A program made the position numbers and the translations under genes. 64,000 nucleotides of DNA from the NCBI RefSeq assembly GCF_000425065.1, contig NZ_AULB01000018.1, forward strand, positions 62,001 to 126,000, read 5' to 3'. Below are positions 50,796 to 58,206 of the stretch, piece after piece (position 1 is the stretch's first letter; the number at the start of each line of letters is the position of its first letter). The notes under the pieces are model-generated. The model saw only the letters and a program-made list of their open reading frames with translations, did not search any database and was not told the origin of the DNA. The stretch is from Actinomadura rifamycini DSM 43936. GTDB lineage: Bacteria; Actinomycetota; Actinomycetes; Streptosporangiales; Streptosporangiaceae.

Positions 50796-51999
50796 CTCGC
50801 CTCCCCACGAGCGCCGCGGCGAACAGAACCAGCGACAGCCCCGCGCATCCCGCCGCCGCGACCGGCACCGCCGCCGCGCCGCCCGCGCCCAGCGCCAGCC
50901 CGCCGACGCCGCCGGCGAGCGAGAACCCGAGGTACATGCAGGCATTGTTCACCGCGAGCAGCTCCCCCGCCGCGTCCGGCCCGCCCCGATCGAGCAGCCA
51001 CGCCTGCGTCGCGGGCGCGATCCCCCACGTCACGAGCCCGTAGAACACGAACACGGCCCCCACGACGACCGCCGGATACGGGCCGCCCGCAGCGCCGAGC
51101 ACGGCCATCGACGCCGGCGCGGCCGCCACCCCGGCCATGAACACCACGAGCGCCTTCGGCGCGCCCAGCGCGTCCACGGCCCGCCCGCCGAGGAACGCCC
51201 CCGCGACCCCCGCCACGCCCGCCGCGGTGATCACCGGCGCCACCGCCGCGCCCCGCACGTCCCCCAGCCGTCCGGCGATCTCGGTGATGTACACGTACGA
51301 CATCATCCCGCCCGCGCCCGCCGGGACCATCGCGGCGAGCGCGACCGCCGTCCCCGGCCGCCGCAGCGCCCGCAGCCGTCCCCGCGCCGGCGCCGCACCG
51401 GGCAGCCCCGGCAGCGTCACCGCCAGCACCACCCCCGCGACGGCCGCGAGCGCGGCGACGTACAGCATCGTCGCCCGCCACCCCAGCGCGTCCCCGATCC
51501 ACGTCCCGACCGGGACGCCCGCCACCAGCGACGTCGTCATCCCGGCGCTCACCGCGGCGAGGAACCGCCCCCGCCGCCCTTCGGGCGCGGCCGCCGCCGC
51601 GACCGCGAACGCCGCCGGCGACGCCGTCGCCGCCGCCAGCCCCGCGACGACCCGCGCGACCAGCACCGCCCCGTACCCCGGCGCCGCCGCCGCACCCAGG
51701 TTCGCGAGGACGAACACCGCCGCCGCCCCCGCCAGCAGCCCCCGCCGCGGCACCCGCGCCGTCACCGCCGCCGCGACCGGCGCCCCCAGCGCGAACGTCA
51801 GCGCGAACACCGTCACGAGCTGCCCGCTCGCGGCCACCGACACGTCCAGGTCGCGCGCGATGTCCGGCAGCACCCCGGCGATGACCATGTCGTCCGTGCC
51901 GAACGAGAAGGCGAGGAGGAACAGGGCGAACAACCACAGCGGGAACGACCGCGACGACTCCTCCGCAACCGCCGCGTCCCGCGTCTTCTGCGCATGCAT
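50782..51999 (-). CDS. MFS drug exporter
   Basis: A 405-residue major-facilitator protein with 12 predicted helices. The N-terminal half has TDDMVIAGVLPDIARDLDVSVAASGQLVTVFALTFALGAPVAA, a pattern of 12-helix drug:H+ antiporters, and a conserved Arg/Gly turn (RRGLLAG) after helix 2. It is co-transcribed with the MerR gene, which likely induces it on exposure to its substrate. The MerR-type promoter spacer lies upstream (52014-52035). Confidence 0.9.
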   Translation of the reverse strand: MHAQKTRDAAVAEESSRSFPLWLFALFLLAFSFGTDDMVIAGVLPDIARDLDVSVAASGQLVTVFALTFALGAPVAAAVTARVPRRGLLAGAAAVFVLANLGAAAAPGYGAVLVARVVAGLAAATASPAAFAVAAAAAPEGRRGRFLAAVSAGMTTSLVAGVPVGTWIGDALGWRATMLYVAALAAVAGVVLAVTLPGLPGAAPARGRLRALRRPGTAVALAAMVPAGAGGMMSYVYITEIAGRLGDVRGAAVAPVITAAGVAGVAGAFLGGRAVDALGAPKALVVFMAGVAAAPASMAVLGAAGGPYPAVVVGAVFVFYGLVTWGIAPATQAWLLDRGGPDAAGELLAVNNACMYLGFSLAGGVGGLALGAGGAAAVPVAAAGCAGLSLVLFAAALVGRRDADR

Positions 52000-52013
52000 G
52001 CCCGGACGCTAAA

Positions 52014-52035
52014 ACCTTCACGCCCACGTCAAGGT
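52014..52035 (-). promoter_or_regulatory. MerR-type operator in the promoter spacer
   Basis: ACCTT and AAGGT arms with 12 bp between form the characteristic MerR-family dyad, spanning the elongated spacer of the MFS-merR promoter. On the minus strand TTGACC overlaps the left end as a -35, with a weak -10 (TTTAGC) 19 bp later. Confidence 0.6.
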
Positions 52036-52097
52036 CAACCCGCCCCTCCCCCGATCGCCGGCTTGGCGGCGGTCCGGCGGAGCCGTTCGTCCACGTG

Positions 52098-52496
52098 TCA
52101 CTTCTCATCGCCGGGCCCTTCGAACTCCTCGATGCCGAAGGGGTTGTCGATCGCGTACCGCCAGTATCCGTCCTCGCCGCGCCGGACGACGTCGGTCGCG
52201 GTGCCGCGGATGTCGACGGGGTCGCCGTCCGGGCCGGTGCCCTGGATCGTCCAGTCGACGATGAGGAGCGCGAGGTCGCCGTGGGGGTAGACGTGCCGGG
52301 GGCTGACGGTGATCGGCGCGCCGAGGCTCTGGAGGCGGGCGTTCGCGGCGTGGGCGGCCGCGCCGGTGAGGGGGGTGCCGAGGACGAGCATGCCGCCGTC
52401 CTCGTAGACCTCGGCGAGGGCGGCGGGGTCGCCGGAGTTGAAGCGGTCGGCGAAGACGGCGGGGACGTCCTCGGGGCGTTTGGCGAGCGGTCGCAT
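52098..52496 (-). CDS. SnoaL-like/DUF4440 polyketide cyclase-fold protein
   Basis: A 132-residue protein. DVPAVFADRFNSGDPAALAEVYEDGGMLVL and LLIVDWTIQGTGPDGDPVDIRGTATDVVRRGEDGYWRYAIDNP match the SgcJ/EcaC and DUF4440 families of SnoaL-type folds. It probably binds or converts a small hydrophobic compound. I chose the ATG at 52496, with GAAGGA upstream. It is divergent from a HxlR gene and probably controlled by it. Confidence 0.8.
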   Translation of the reverse strand: MRPLAKRPEDVPAVFADRFNSGDPAALAEVYEDGGMLVLGTPLTGAAAHAANARLQSLGAPITVSPRHVYPHGDLALLIVDWTIQGTGPDGDPVDIRGTATDVVRRGEDGYWRYAIDNPFGIEEFEGPGDEK

Positions 52497-52547
52497 CCTG
52501 GGATCCTTCCGGTGAGGCGAGTGGTCGAGAACGTAGGAGGCGCGCCC

Positions 52548-52910
52548 GTGGCTCACCAAACGGTTATCCGGCCGGGGCTGCCGGACGATCCGCGCGCGGC
52601 GGTCGCGGCGCCGGCGGAGGACTGCCCGGTGGAGATCGCGCTGGCGGCGCTGCGGGGGCGGTGGACGACGCTGGTGGTGCGGGAGCTGCTGAAGGGCGAC
52701 CGGGGGTACGGCGAGCTGCGGGAGCTGCTGCCCGCGCTGTCGGACAAGGTGCTGTCGGACCGGCTGGCGCACCTCGTGGCGGTGGGCGCGGCGGAGCGGC
52801 ACCGGCTGCCGGGCCGTCCGGTCCGGACGCGGTACGCGCTGACGCCGCGCGGGCGGGAGCTCGGTCCCGTCTTGCAGGCCCTCTGGGACTGGGGTTCCCG
52901 GCACGGTTAG
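52548..52910 (+). CDS. HxlR family transcriptional regulator
   Basis: A 120-residue winged-helix regulator. CPVEIALAALRGRWTTLVVRELLKGDRGYGELRELLPALSDKVLSDRLAHLVAVGA is classic HxlR. The start is GTG at 52548, with GGAGG eight bases before it. The intergenic space to the divergent SnoaL-like gene is 51 bp. The stop codon overlaps the first MarR-type operator at 52909. Confidence 0.85.
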   Translation: MAHQTVIRPGLPDDPRAAVAAPAEDCPVEIALAALRGRWTTLVVRELLKGDRGYGELRELLPALSDKVLSDRLAHLVAVGAAERHRLPGRPVRTRYALTPRGRELGPVLQALWDWGSRHG

Positions 52911-52925
52911 TTCGCTGCACGAACT
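52909..52925. promoter_or_regulatory. MarR operator upstream of the MarR gene
   Basis: AGTTCG and CGAACT are perfect arms with 5 bp between, overlapping the HxlR stop codon and 30 bp before the MarR GTG. Two related copies lie downstream of the same gene (53421-53459). Probably an autoregulatory site. Confidence 0.6.
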
Positions 52926-52955
52926 GACATTCTCTTGCATCGGTACACTGACCGC

Positions 52956-53420
52956 GTGCTGAGAGATGACGACGGGCGGATCGGGATCGCGGCCGCGCTC
53001 GTGCGGTCCGCGTTCCTGGTGAACGCCGTGTACGGCGAGTCGGCCCGGGAGCACGGCCTCACCGCACAGCAGGGGCGACTGCTGTGCGTGCTGATGGGGC
53101 GGCCGTACGGCATGGGCGAGCTGGGCTCGATGCTGGGGCTGGCGAAGTCGAGCCTGACCGGCCTGGTCGACCGCACCGAGCGCAACGGGCTGGTCCGCCG
53201 CGAGCCGGACGAGCGGGACACCCGGGCGGTGCGGGTCGCGCTCACCCCGAAGGGCGAGCGGCTGGCGCGCACCTTCTACGGCGCGACCTCCAGGCGGATG
53301 GCGGACCTGGTGCGGGGCATGGACGGCGCCGAGCGCGACTCGCTCGCCGGCCTGCTCGGCCGCGTCGTCCTCGACAACGAAGTCCCGGTCGTCTTCCTCG
53401 AACCGGGCAACGACGTCTGA
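52956..53420 (+). CDS. MarR family transcriptional regulator
   Basis: A 154-residue regulator. LTAQQGRLLCVLMGRPYGMGELGSMLGLAKSSLTGLVDRTERNGLVRREPDERDTRAVRVALTPKG is the MarR DNA-binding core with the conserved DxR wing. I chose the GTG at 52956: a TACACT -10 element seven bases before fits leaderless mRNA; a TTG at 52935 would be the alternative. Its operators flank it on both sides, yet no target gene is adjacent. Confidence 0.85.
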   Translation: MLRDDDGRIGIAAALVRSAFLVNAVYGESAREHGLTAQQGRLLCVLMGRPYGMGELGSMLGLAKSSLTGLVDRTERNGLVRREPDERDTRAVRVALTPKGERLARTFYGATSRRMADLVRGMDGAERDSLAGLLGRVVLDNEVPVVFLEPGNDV

Positions 53421-53459
53421 AGTTCGCTCCACGAACCAACACTGTTCGTGGCACGAACT
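53421..53459. promoter_or_regulatory. two further MarR operators without a facing gene
   Basis: AGTTCGCTCCACGAACC (53421-53437) and TGTTCGTGGCACGAACT (53443-53459) share the pattern of the site at 52909. They lie between two converging genes, where no promoter is expected. Confidence 0.55.
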
Positions 53460-53531
53460 AGATGCGGGGGTCGAGGAAGGGATCGCCCGCGTCTCTCCGG
53501 GATGTCGCCTTCGAGTTCGGCGGACGCCGGG

Positions 53532-54542
53532 TCAGCCCGCCAGGGACCGGACGACGTCGGCCGCCGGGGCGTCCGTCGCGTGCCGCCAGGACGTGCCCGC
53601 CCACAGGTTCGCGACGTCCGGGTCGCCCGCGGCGACGGCGGCCTTCCGCAGCGGCGAGGTGACGTGGTGGACGTCCGGGTACGCGGCGGGCGCGGCGGCG
53701 TCGTGCTCGGTGAGGAAGCGGTTGACGAGGCCGCGGGCGGGGCGCCCGCTGAACGCGCGGGTGACGGCGGTCGCGGTGAAGCGGGGATCGGCGAGCGCGG
53801 CCTTGTGCACGGGGTTCGCGCCGCTCTCGGGGCACCGGACGAACGCGGTGCCGAGCTGCGCGGCGACCGCCCCGAGCCCGCGGAGTTCGGCGACGTCCGC
53901 GCGGGTGGCGAGGCCCCCGGCGGCGATCAGCGGACGGTCGGTGCGGGCCCGCACGGCGGCGAGCAGCGCGCGGACCGGTAGGCCCTCGTCGAGGGTGTTC
54001 GCGAAGGACGCCCGATGCCCGCCGGCCTCGGAGCCCTGCAGGCAGAGGGCGTCCGCACCCGAGCCGTGCAACGCCTGCATGGCCTCGTCCACGGTCGTGA
54101 CGGTGACGACGACGGTGACGCCGCGTCCCTGCAAGGCGCGGACGACGTCGGCCGCGGGGGTGCCGAAGGTGAAGCTCACGAACGCGGGCGGGTCGTCGAG
54201 CAGTTCGGCGATCTTCGCGTCGTGGTCGTCGTCGCGCGCGGCGGGGTCCGGGGTCCCGGGGGCGACGCCGAGCCGTGCGGCCTCCGGGGCGAGCCGCGCC
54301 CGGTACGCCTCGACGGCCGCGGGATCGGCGTCGTCGTGCGACGGCATGAACAGGTTCGTCCCGAAGGGGCGGGACGTCAGCTCGCGGGTGCGAGCGATGT
54401 CGGCGCGCATGGCCGCGGCACTCTTGTATCCGGCGGCGAGGAAGCCGAGGCCGCCGGCCTCGGAGACGGCGGCGGCGAGTTCGGGCGTGGACGGCCCGCC
54501 CGCCATGGGCGCCTGGACGATCGGCAGTTCGGGCCAGGTCAT
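53532..54542 (-). CDS. nitronate monooxygenase family protein
   Basis: A 336-residue FMN enzyme of the 2-nitropropane dioxygenase family. LPIVQAPMAGGPSTPELAAAVSEAGGLGFLAAGY is the N-terminal block, LQGSEAGGHRASF holds the catalytic His, and PLIAAGGLATRADVAELRGLGAVAAQLGTAFV is the flavin phosphate site. It oxidises nitroalkanes or nitronates with oxygen. I chose the ATG at 54542. It is divergent from the 2-hydroxyacid dehydrogenase, with 79 bp between starts. Confidence 0.92.
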   Translation of the reverse strand: MTWPELPIVQAPMAGGPSTPELAAAVSEAGGLGFLAAGYKSAAAMRADIARTRELTSRPFGTNLFMPSHDDADPAAVEAYRARLAPEAARLGVAPGTPDPAARDDDHDAKIAELLDDPPAFVSFTFGTPAADVVRALQGRGVTVVVTVTTVDEAMQALHGSGADALCLQGSEAGGHRASFANTLDEGLPVRALLAAVRARTDRPLIAAGGLATRADVAELRGLGAVAAQLGTAFVRCPESGANPVHKAALADPRFTATAVTRAFSGRPARGLVNRFLTEHDAAAPAAYPDVHHVTSPLRKAAVAAGDPDVANLWAGTSWRHATDAPAADVVRSLAG

Positions 54543-54621
54543 GATGGTGAACCTACCCGGGGAACAACGGCCCGGACCGGCGGGTTCACGTTCCACGAAT
54601 CGATGATCAGGAAGGCCGGGC

Positions 54622-55530
54622 ATGCGGGTTCTGCTGCACTACGACATGGACCGTTCGGAGCCGGGGCTGGACGTGGTGAGCTGCCCCGAGGAGGACGAGG
54701 CCCGGTTCGCGGAGCTGCTGCCGGACGCCGAGGTGATCTGGCACGTGCTGCGCCCGCTGACCGCGGCGGACCTGGACCGGGCGCCGAAGCTGCGGCTGAT
54801 CCAGAAGCTCGGCACCGGGGTGAACACGATCGACCTGGACGCGGCGGCGGAGCGCGGCGTCGCGGTCGCGAACATGCCGGGGCGGAACGCGCAGGCGGTG
54901 GCGGAGACGACGCTGCTGCTGATGCTGTCGGTGCTGCGCCGCGTCGTGGAGTTCGACGCGCGCACCCGGCGGGGCGCGGGCTGGCCCGCCGGCCGGGCGC
55001 TGGTCGGCGGCGAGCTGAAGGGCCGGACGGTCGGGCTGCTCGGCGGCGGCGAGATCGCGGGGCTGCTGCGGGGGATGCTGGAGGCGATCGGCGCGCGCGT
55101 CCTCTACACGTCGCGGCGGCCGCGCCCGGACGACCCCGCGTGGCGCGACCTCGACGGGCTGCTGCGGGCGAGCGACGTCCTGTCGGTGCACGTCCCGCTG
55201 ACGGAGGAGACGCACCACCTGCTGGACGCGCGGCGCCTCGCGCTCCTCCCGGACGGCGCGGTGGTGGTGAACACGGCGCGCGGCGCGGTGGTCGACGAGG
55301 CGGCGCTCGTCCGGGAGCTGGCGTCGGGGCGGCTCGGCGGCGCGGGCCTGGACGTGTTCGAGTCCGAGCCGGTCGACCCGGCGAACCCGCTGCTGAAGCT
55401 GGCGAACACGGTGGTCCTGCCGCACGTCGCGTGGCTGACGCACGAGACGTGGGACCGGTACTTCGAGGTCGCGGTGGAGAACTGCCGCCGCCTCGAACGC
55501 GGCGACGAGCTCCTCCACCGCGTCCGCTAG
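54622..55530 (+). CDS. D-isomer-specific 2-hydroxyacid dehydrogenase
   Basis: A 302-residue NAD-dependent dehydrogenase. NADH fold: KGRTVGLLGGGEIAGLLRGML; the GxGxxG is altered to GGGEIAG. Catalytic residues are Arg in NTARGAVVDEAAL, Glu in DVFESEPVD and His in LPHVAWLT. The N-terminal part has LIQKLGTGVNTIDLDAAAERGVAVANMPGRNAQAVAE. Substrate unknown. A 132-bp spacer with no gene separates its end from the alcohol dehydrogenase. Confidence 0.92.
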   Translation: MRVLLHYDMDRSEPGLDVVSCPEEDEARFAELLPDAEVIWHVLRPLTAADLDRAPKLRLIQKLGTGVNTIDLDAAAERGVAVANMPGRNAQAVAETTLLLMLSVLRRVVEFDARTRRGAGWPAGRALVGGELKGRTVGLLGGGEIAGLLRGMLEAIGARVLYTSRRPRPDDPAWRDLDGLLRASDVLSVHVPLTEETHHLLDARRLALLPDGAVVVNTARGAVVDEAALVRELASGRLGGAGLDVFESEPVDPANPLLKLANTVVLPHVAWLTHETWDRYFEVAVENCRRLERGDELLHRVR

Positions 55531-55662
55531 CTGTTCTGTCCCGTGAGGTTGGGGACGCGGCTGGCGGGTGGGAGGCGCCGTCGACGAAGGCCGTTGCCCG
55601 CGCCCGCGATCACGGGGTGCTCTTGATGATCAGTTCGTCGATCCCGGGCGGCCGCCGGGAGG

Positions 55663-56769
55663 TCAGCCCTCCGGGAGGAGGACGGGCTTGACGACCTTGC
55701 CCGCGTGGGCGTCCGCCTCCGCCTCGTTGATCGCGGAGAGCGGGTAGGTGGCGATCAGCCGGTCGAACGGGAACCGGCCCTGCCGCCACAGCTCGATCAT
55801 CCTCGGGATGAAGGTGTGCGGGACGGCGTCGCCCTCGATGATGCCCTTGACCGTGCGGCCCATGAGCAGGAGGTTCGCGTCGAGGCGGTACTCGGTCGCG
55901 CCGACGCCGACGAGGCCGCAGACGCCGTTCGCCCGCAGCGACGCGACGGCGGCGGAGACGACGTCCGGGACCGCGGTGGTGTCGAGCGCGTACCGGACGC
56001 CGCCGCCGGTGAGCCCGCGGATCTGGCCGGGGAGGTCGTCGTCGGCGCCGTTCAGCGTGTGCGTCGCGCCCAGCTCGCGCGCCAGGTCCAGCCGCGATGC
56101 GTGGAGGTCGACGGCGATGACCGTCGCGGCCCCCGCGAGCCGCGCGGCCATCACGGCGGCGAGCCCGACCGCGCCCGCGCCGAACACCGCGAACGTGTCG
56201 CCCGCGCCGACCCCGAGCGCGACCAGCACCGACGCCGCGCCCGTCTGGACGCCGCAGCCGAGCGGGCCGAGCTTCGCGAGCGCGTCCGGCGGCAGGTCCC
56301 GGGTGACGGGCACGACGTTGCGGGCGGTCCCGAGCGCGTGCGTCGCGAACGACGACTGGCCGAACCACCGGTTGTGGACGGCCGCGCCGGACGCGTCGGT
56401 GAGCCGGGCGACGCCGTCGAGCGGGGCGGCGAGCATGTTGTGCGCGACCATCTGCGGGCAGAAGCCGGGGTGGCCGTCGCGGCAGTCGGCGCAGGTCCCG
56501 CAGGAGTCGAACGACATGACCACGTGGTCGCCCTCGGTGACGCCCGCGACGCCCGGACCGACCGCCTCGACGACGCCGGCGCCCTCGTGGCCGAGCACGA
56601 CCGGCTTCGCGACGAGGTCGCCCGGTATCCGGCCCATCTGGTCGGTGTGGCACATGCCGGTGCCGGCGATCCGGACGAGGATCTCGCCGGGTCCGGGGTC
56701 GGCGAGGTCCAGGCGCTCGATCGCGAAGGGCGCGTCGGCGGCCCGCAGGACGGCGGCGTCGATCTGCAT
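55663..56769 (-). CDS. zinc-dependent aryl-alcohol dehydrogenase-like (MDR superfamily)
   Basis: A 368-residue dehydrogenase. Catalytic zinc ligands: Cys40 (GMCHTD), His61-Glu62 (GHEGAG) and the later GPLGCGVQTG Cys. Structural zinc: Cys90, 93, 96 and 104 (CGTCADCRDGHPGFC). NAD motif: VFGAGAVGLAAVMAA. The layout is like aryl-alcohol and benzyl-alcohol dehydrogenases. The ATG at 56769 has GAGGAG upstream. It follows the P450 gene by 26 bp and likely oxidises the alcohol made by it. Confidence 0.92.
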   Translation of the reverse strand: MQIDAAVLRAADAPFAIERLDLADPGPGEILVRIAGTGMCHTDQMGRIPGDLVAKPVVLGHEGAGVVEAVGPGVAGVTEGDHVVMSFDSCGTCADCRDGHPGFCPQMVAHNMLAAPLDGVARLTDASGAAVHNRWFGQSSFATHALGTARNVVPVTRDLPPDALAKLGPLGCGVQTGAASVLVALGVGAGDTFAVFGAGAVGLAAVMAARLAGAATVIAVDLHASRLDLARELGATHTLNGADDDLPGQIRGLTGGGVRYALDTTAVPDVVSAAVASLRANGVCGLVGVGATEYRLDANLLLMGRTVKGIIEGDAVPHTFIPRMIELWRQGRFPFDRLIATYPLSAINEAEADAHAGKVVKPVLLPEG

Positions 56770-56795
56770 GCGTGCTCCTCGGGGGCGGAGAGGGG

Positions 56796-58043
56796 TCAGG
56801 CCAGCTTGTAGCGGATCGGCAGGTGCTTGAGGCCGCCGACGAACGTGGTCGCGATCCCCTCCGGTTCGCCCGCGAGCTCGATGGAGCGCAGCCGCGGCAG
56901 CAGCTCCTCGAAGAACGCGCGGACCTCGATGCGGGCGAGGGCGGCGCCCAGGCAGTAGTGGACGCCGAAGCCGAACGCCAGGTGCTTGTTCGGGTCGCGG
57001 CCGACGTCGAACCGGAACGGGTCGTCGAAGACCTCCTCGTCCCGGTTCGCGGACGGGTACGCCAGCAGCAGCGAGTCGCCCTCGCGGATCGCGGTGCCGC
57101 GCAGCTCGTAGTCCCGGACGGCCGTGCGCATGAACTCCTTGACCGGGGTGGTCCAGCGGATCATCTCGTCGACGGCGAGCGGCATCAGCCCGGGGTCGGC
57201 GCGGAGCCGGGCGAGCTGGTCGGGGTGCTCGACGAGCGCGTGCAGGCCGCCCGCGATGGTGGCGCTGGTGGTGTCGTGCCCGGCGGTCGCGATGATGACG
57301 TAGTAGGACGCGGTGTCGAAGTCGTTGAGCGGCTCGCCGTCGACGCGGGCGTTCGCGATGGCGGACGCGAGGTCGTCGGTCGGGTGCGCGCGGCGGGCCT
57401 CGGTGAGCTCCTGGAAGTACGCGAAGAACTCGAAGACGACCTGCATCTTCTCTTCGTTGCTCTGGCCCCGCTGCCGCTCCTCGTCGTCGCCGCCGAAGAG
57501 CTCCTGGGTGAGCGTCAGCATCCGGTCGAAGTCGCTTTCGGGGAGGCCGAGCAGCGACAGGATGACGTACAGCGGGAAGTGGACGCTCACCTCCTGCGCG
57601 AAGTCGATCTCGCCGCCGGCGTCCGCCATCCGGTCGACGTACCGCTTCGCCAGCTCCCGGACGCGCGGCTCCATCGCCCGCATGGCGCGGGGCCGGAACC
57701 AGTCGGCGCCGATCGCCCGGACGACCCGGTGGTCGGGGTCGTCCATGTGGATGAGGGTGCGCAGCCCGATGCCCTGCTCGGCCCGCTGCCGGTTGATCTC
57801 GTCGAGCTCGGCCGTCGCGAGCAGCGGGCGCGGCGCGTTGAGGAACAGGTCGTGGGCCCGCTCGATCTCCATGACGTCGGCGTGCCGGGTGACAGCCCAG
57901 AAGGGGCGGTAGCCGGGCGCCTCGACCCGGTGGACGGGCGACTCGCGGCGCAGCAGCGCGCACGCCTCGTGCAGCCGCCGGTCGTCGGCGTACGCCTTCG
58001 GGTCGGCGAGCGCGAGGCCCGCCTGCTCCACGGTCAGGGTCAT
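56796..58043 (-). CDS. cytochrome P450, CYP124/125/142-like
   Basis: A 415-residue P450. Oxygen-binding motif AGHDTTS at 254-260, ExxR at 293-296 (EMIR), and haem-thiolate Cys364 in FGFGVHYCLGAALAR. The N-terminal part, with HMDDPDH and the I-helix layout, resembles actinobacterial P450s that hydroxylate sterol side chains, terpenes or alkanes, but the family number is inferred. The ATG at 58043 has GGGAG upstream. First gene of an operon with a zinc alcohol dehydrogenase; a promoter with an embedded palindrome lies just upstream. Confidence 0.92.
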   Translation of the reverse strand: MTLTVEQAGLALADPKAYADDRRLHEACALLRRESPVHRVEAPGYRPFWAVTRHADVMEIERAHDLFLNAPRPLLATAELDEINRQRAEQGIGLRTLIHMDDPDHRVVRAIGADWFRPRAMRAMEPRVRELAKRYVDRMADAGGEIDFAQEVSVHFPLYVILSLLGLPESDFDRMLTLTQELFGGDDEERQRGQSNEEKMQVVFEFFAYFQELTEARRAHPTDDLASAIANARVDGEPLNDFDTASYYVIIATAGHDTTSATIAGGLHALVEHPDQLARLRADPGLMPLAVDEMIRWTTPVKEFMRTAVRDYELRGTAIREGDSLLLAYPSANRDEEVFDDPFRFDVGRDPNKHLAFGFGVHYCLGAALARIEVRAFFEELLPRLRSIELAGEPEGIATTFVGGLKHLPIRYKLA

Positions 58044-58082
58044 GCGGAAGACTCCCTTGTGCCGACGGCCGCCCTCCAAGGG

Positions 58083-58111
58083 AACCTAAGACCCGAACCG
58101 GATTCGGTCAA
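58083..58111 (-). promoter_or_regulatory. promoter of the P450/alcohol-dehydrogenase operon with embedded operator
   Basis: On the minus strand TTGACC (58111-58106) and TAGGTT (58088-58083) are separated by 17 bp. The palindrome CCGAACCGGATTCGG (58093-58107, 5-bp arms) lies in the spacer, so a bound protein would block polymerase. The start would lie about 35 nt before the P450 ATG. Confidence 0.55.
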
Positions 58112-58206
58112 CGTCTTCCGGACGTAGAGCGCTCGGACATCGGAGGTGTCACCGCCGGGGACGGCCCGCGCGCCGCTCGAACCGCCCCCGTGCGTCCCCC
58201 CGTGCG

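Noticed and set aside
53462..53662. 66-codon frame starting directly after the two orphan MarR operators
   Set aside because: It is Arg/Pro-rich, lacks a ribosome-binding site and runs antisense to the nitronate monooxygenase end.
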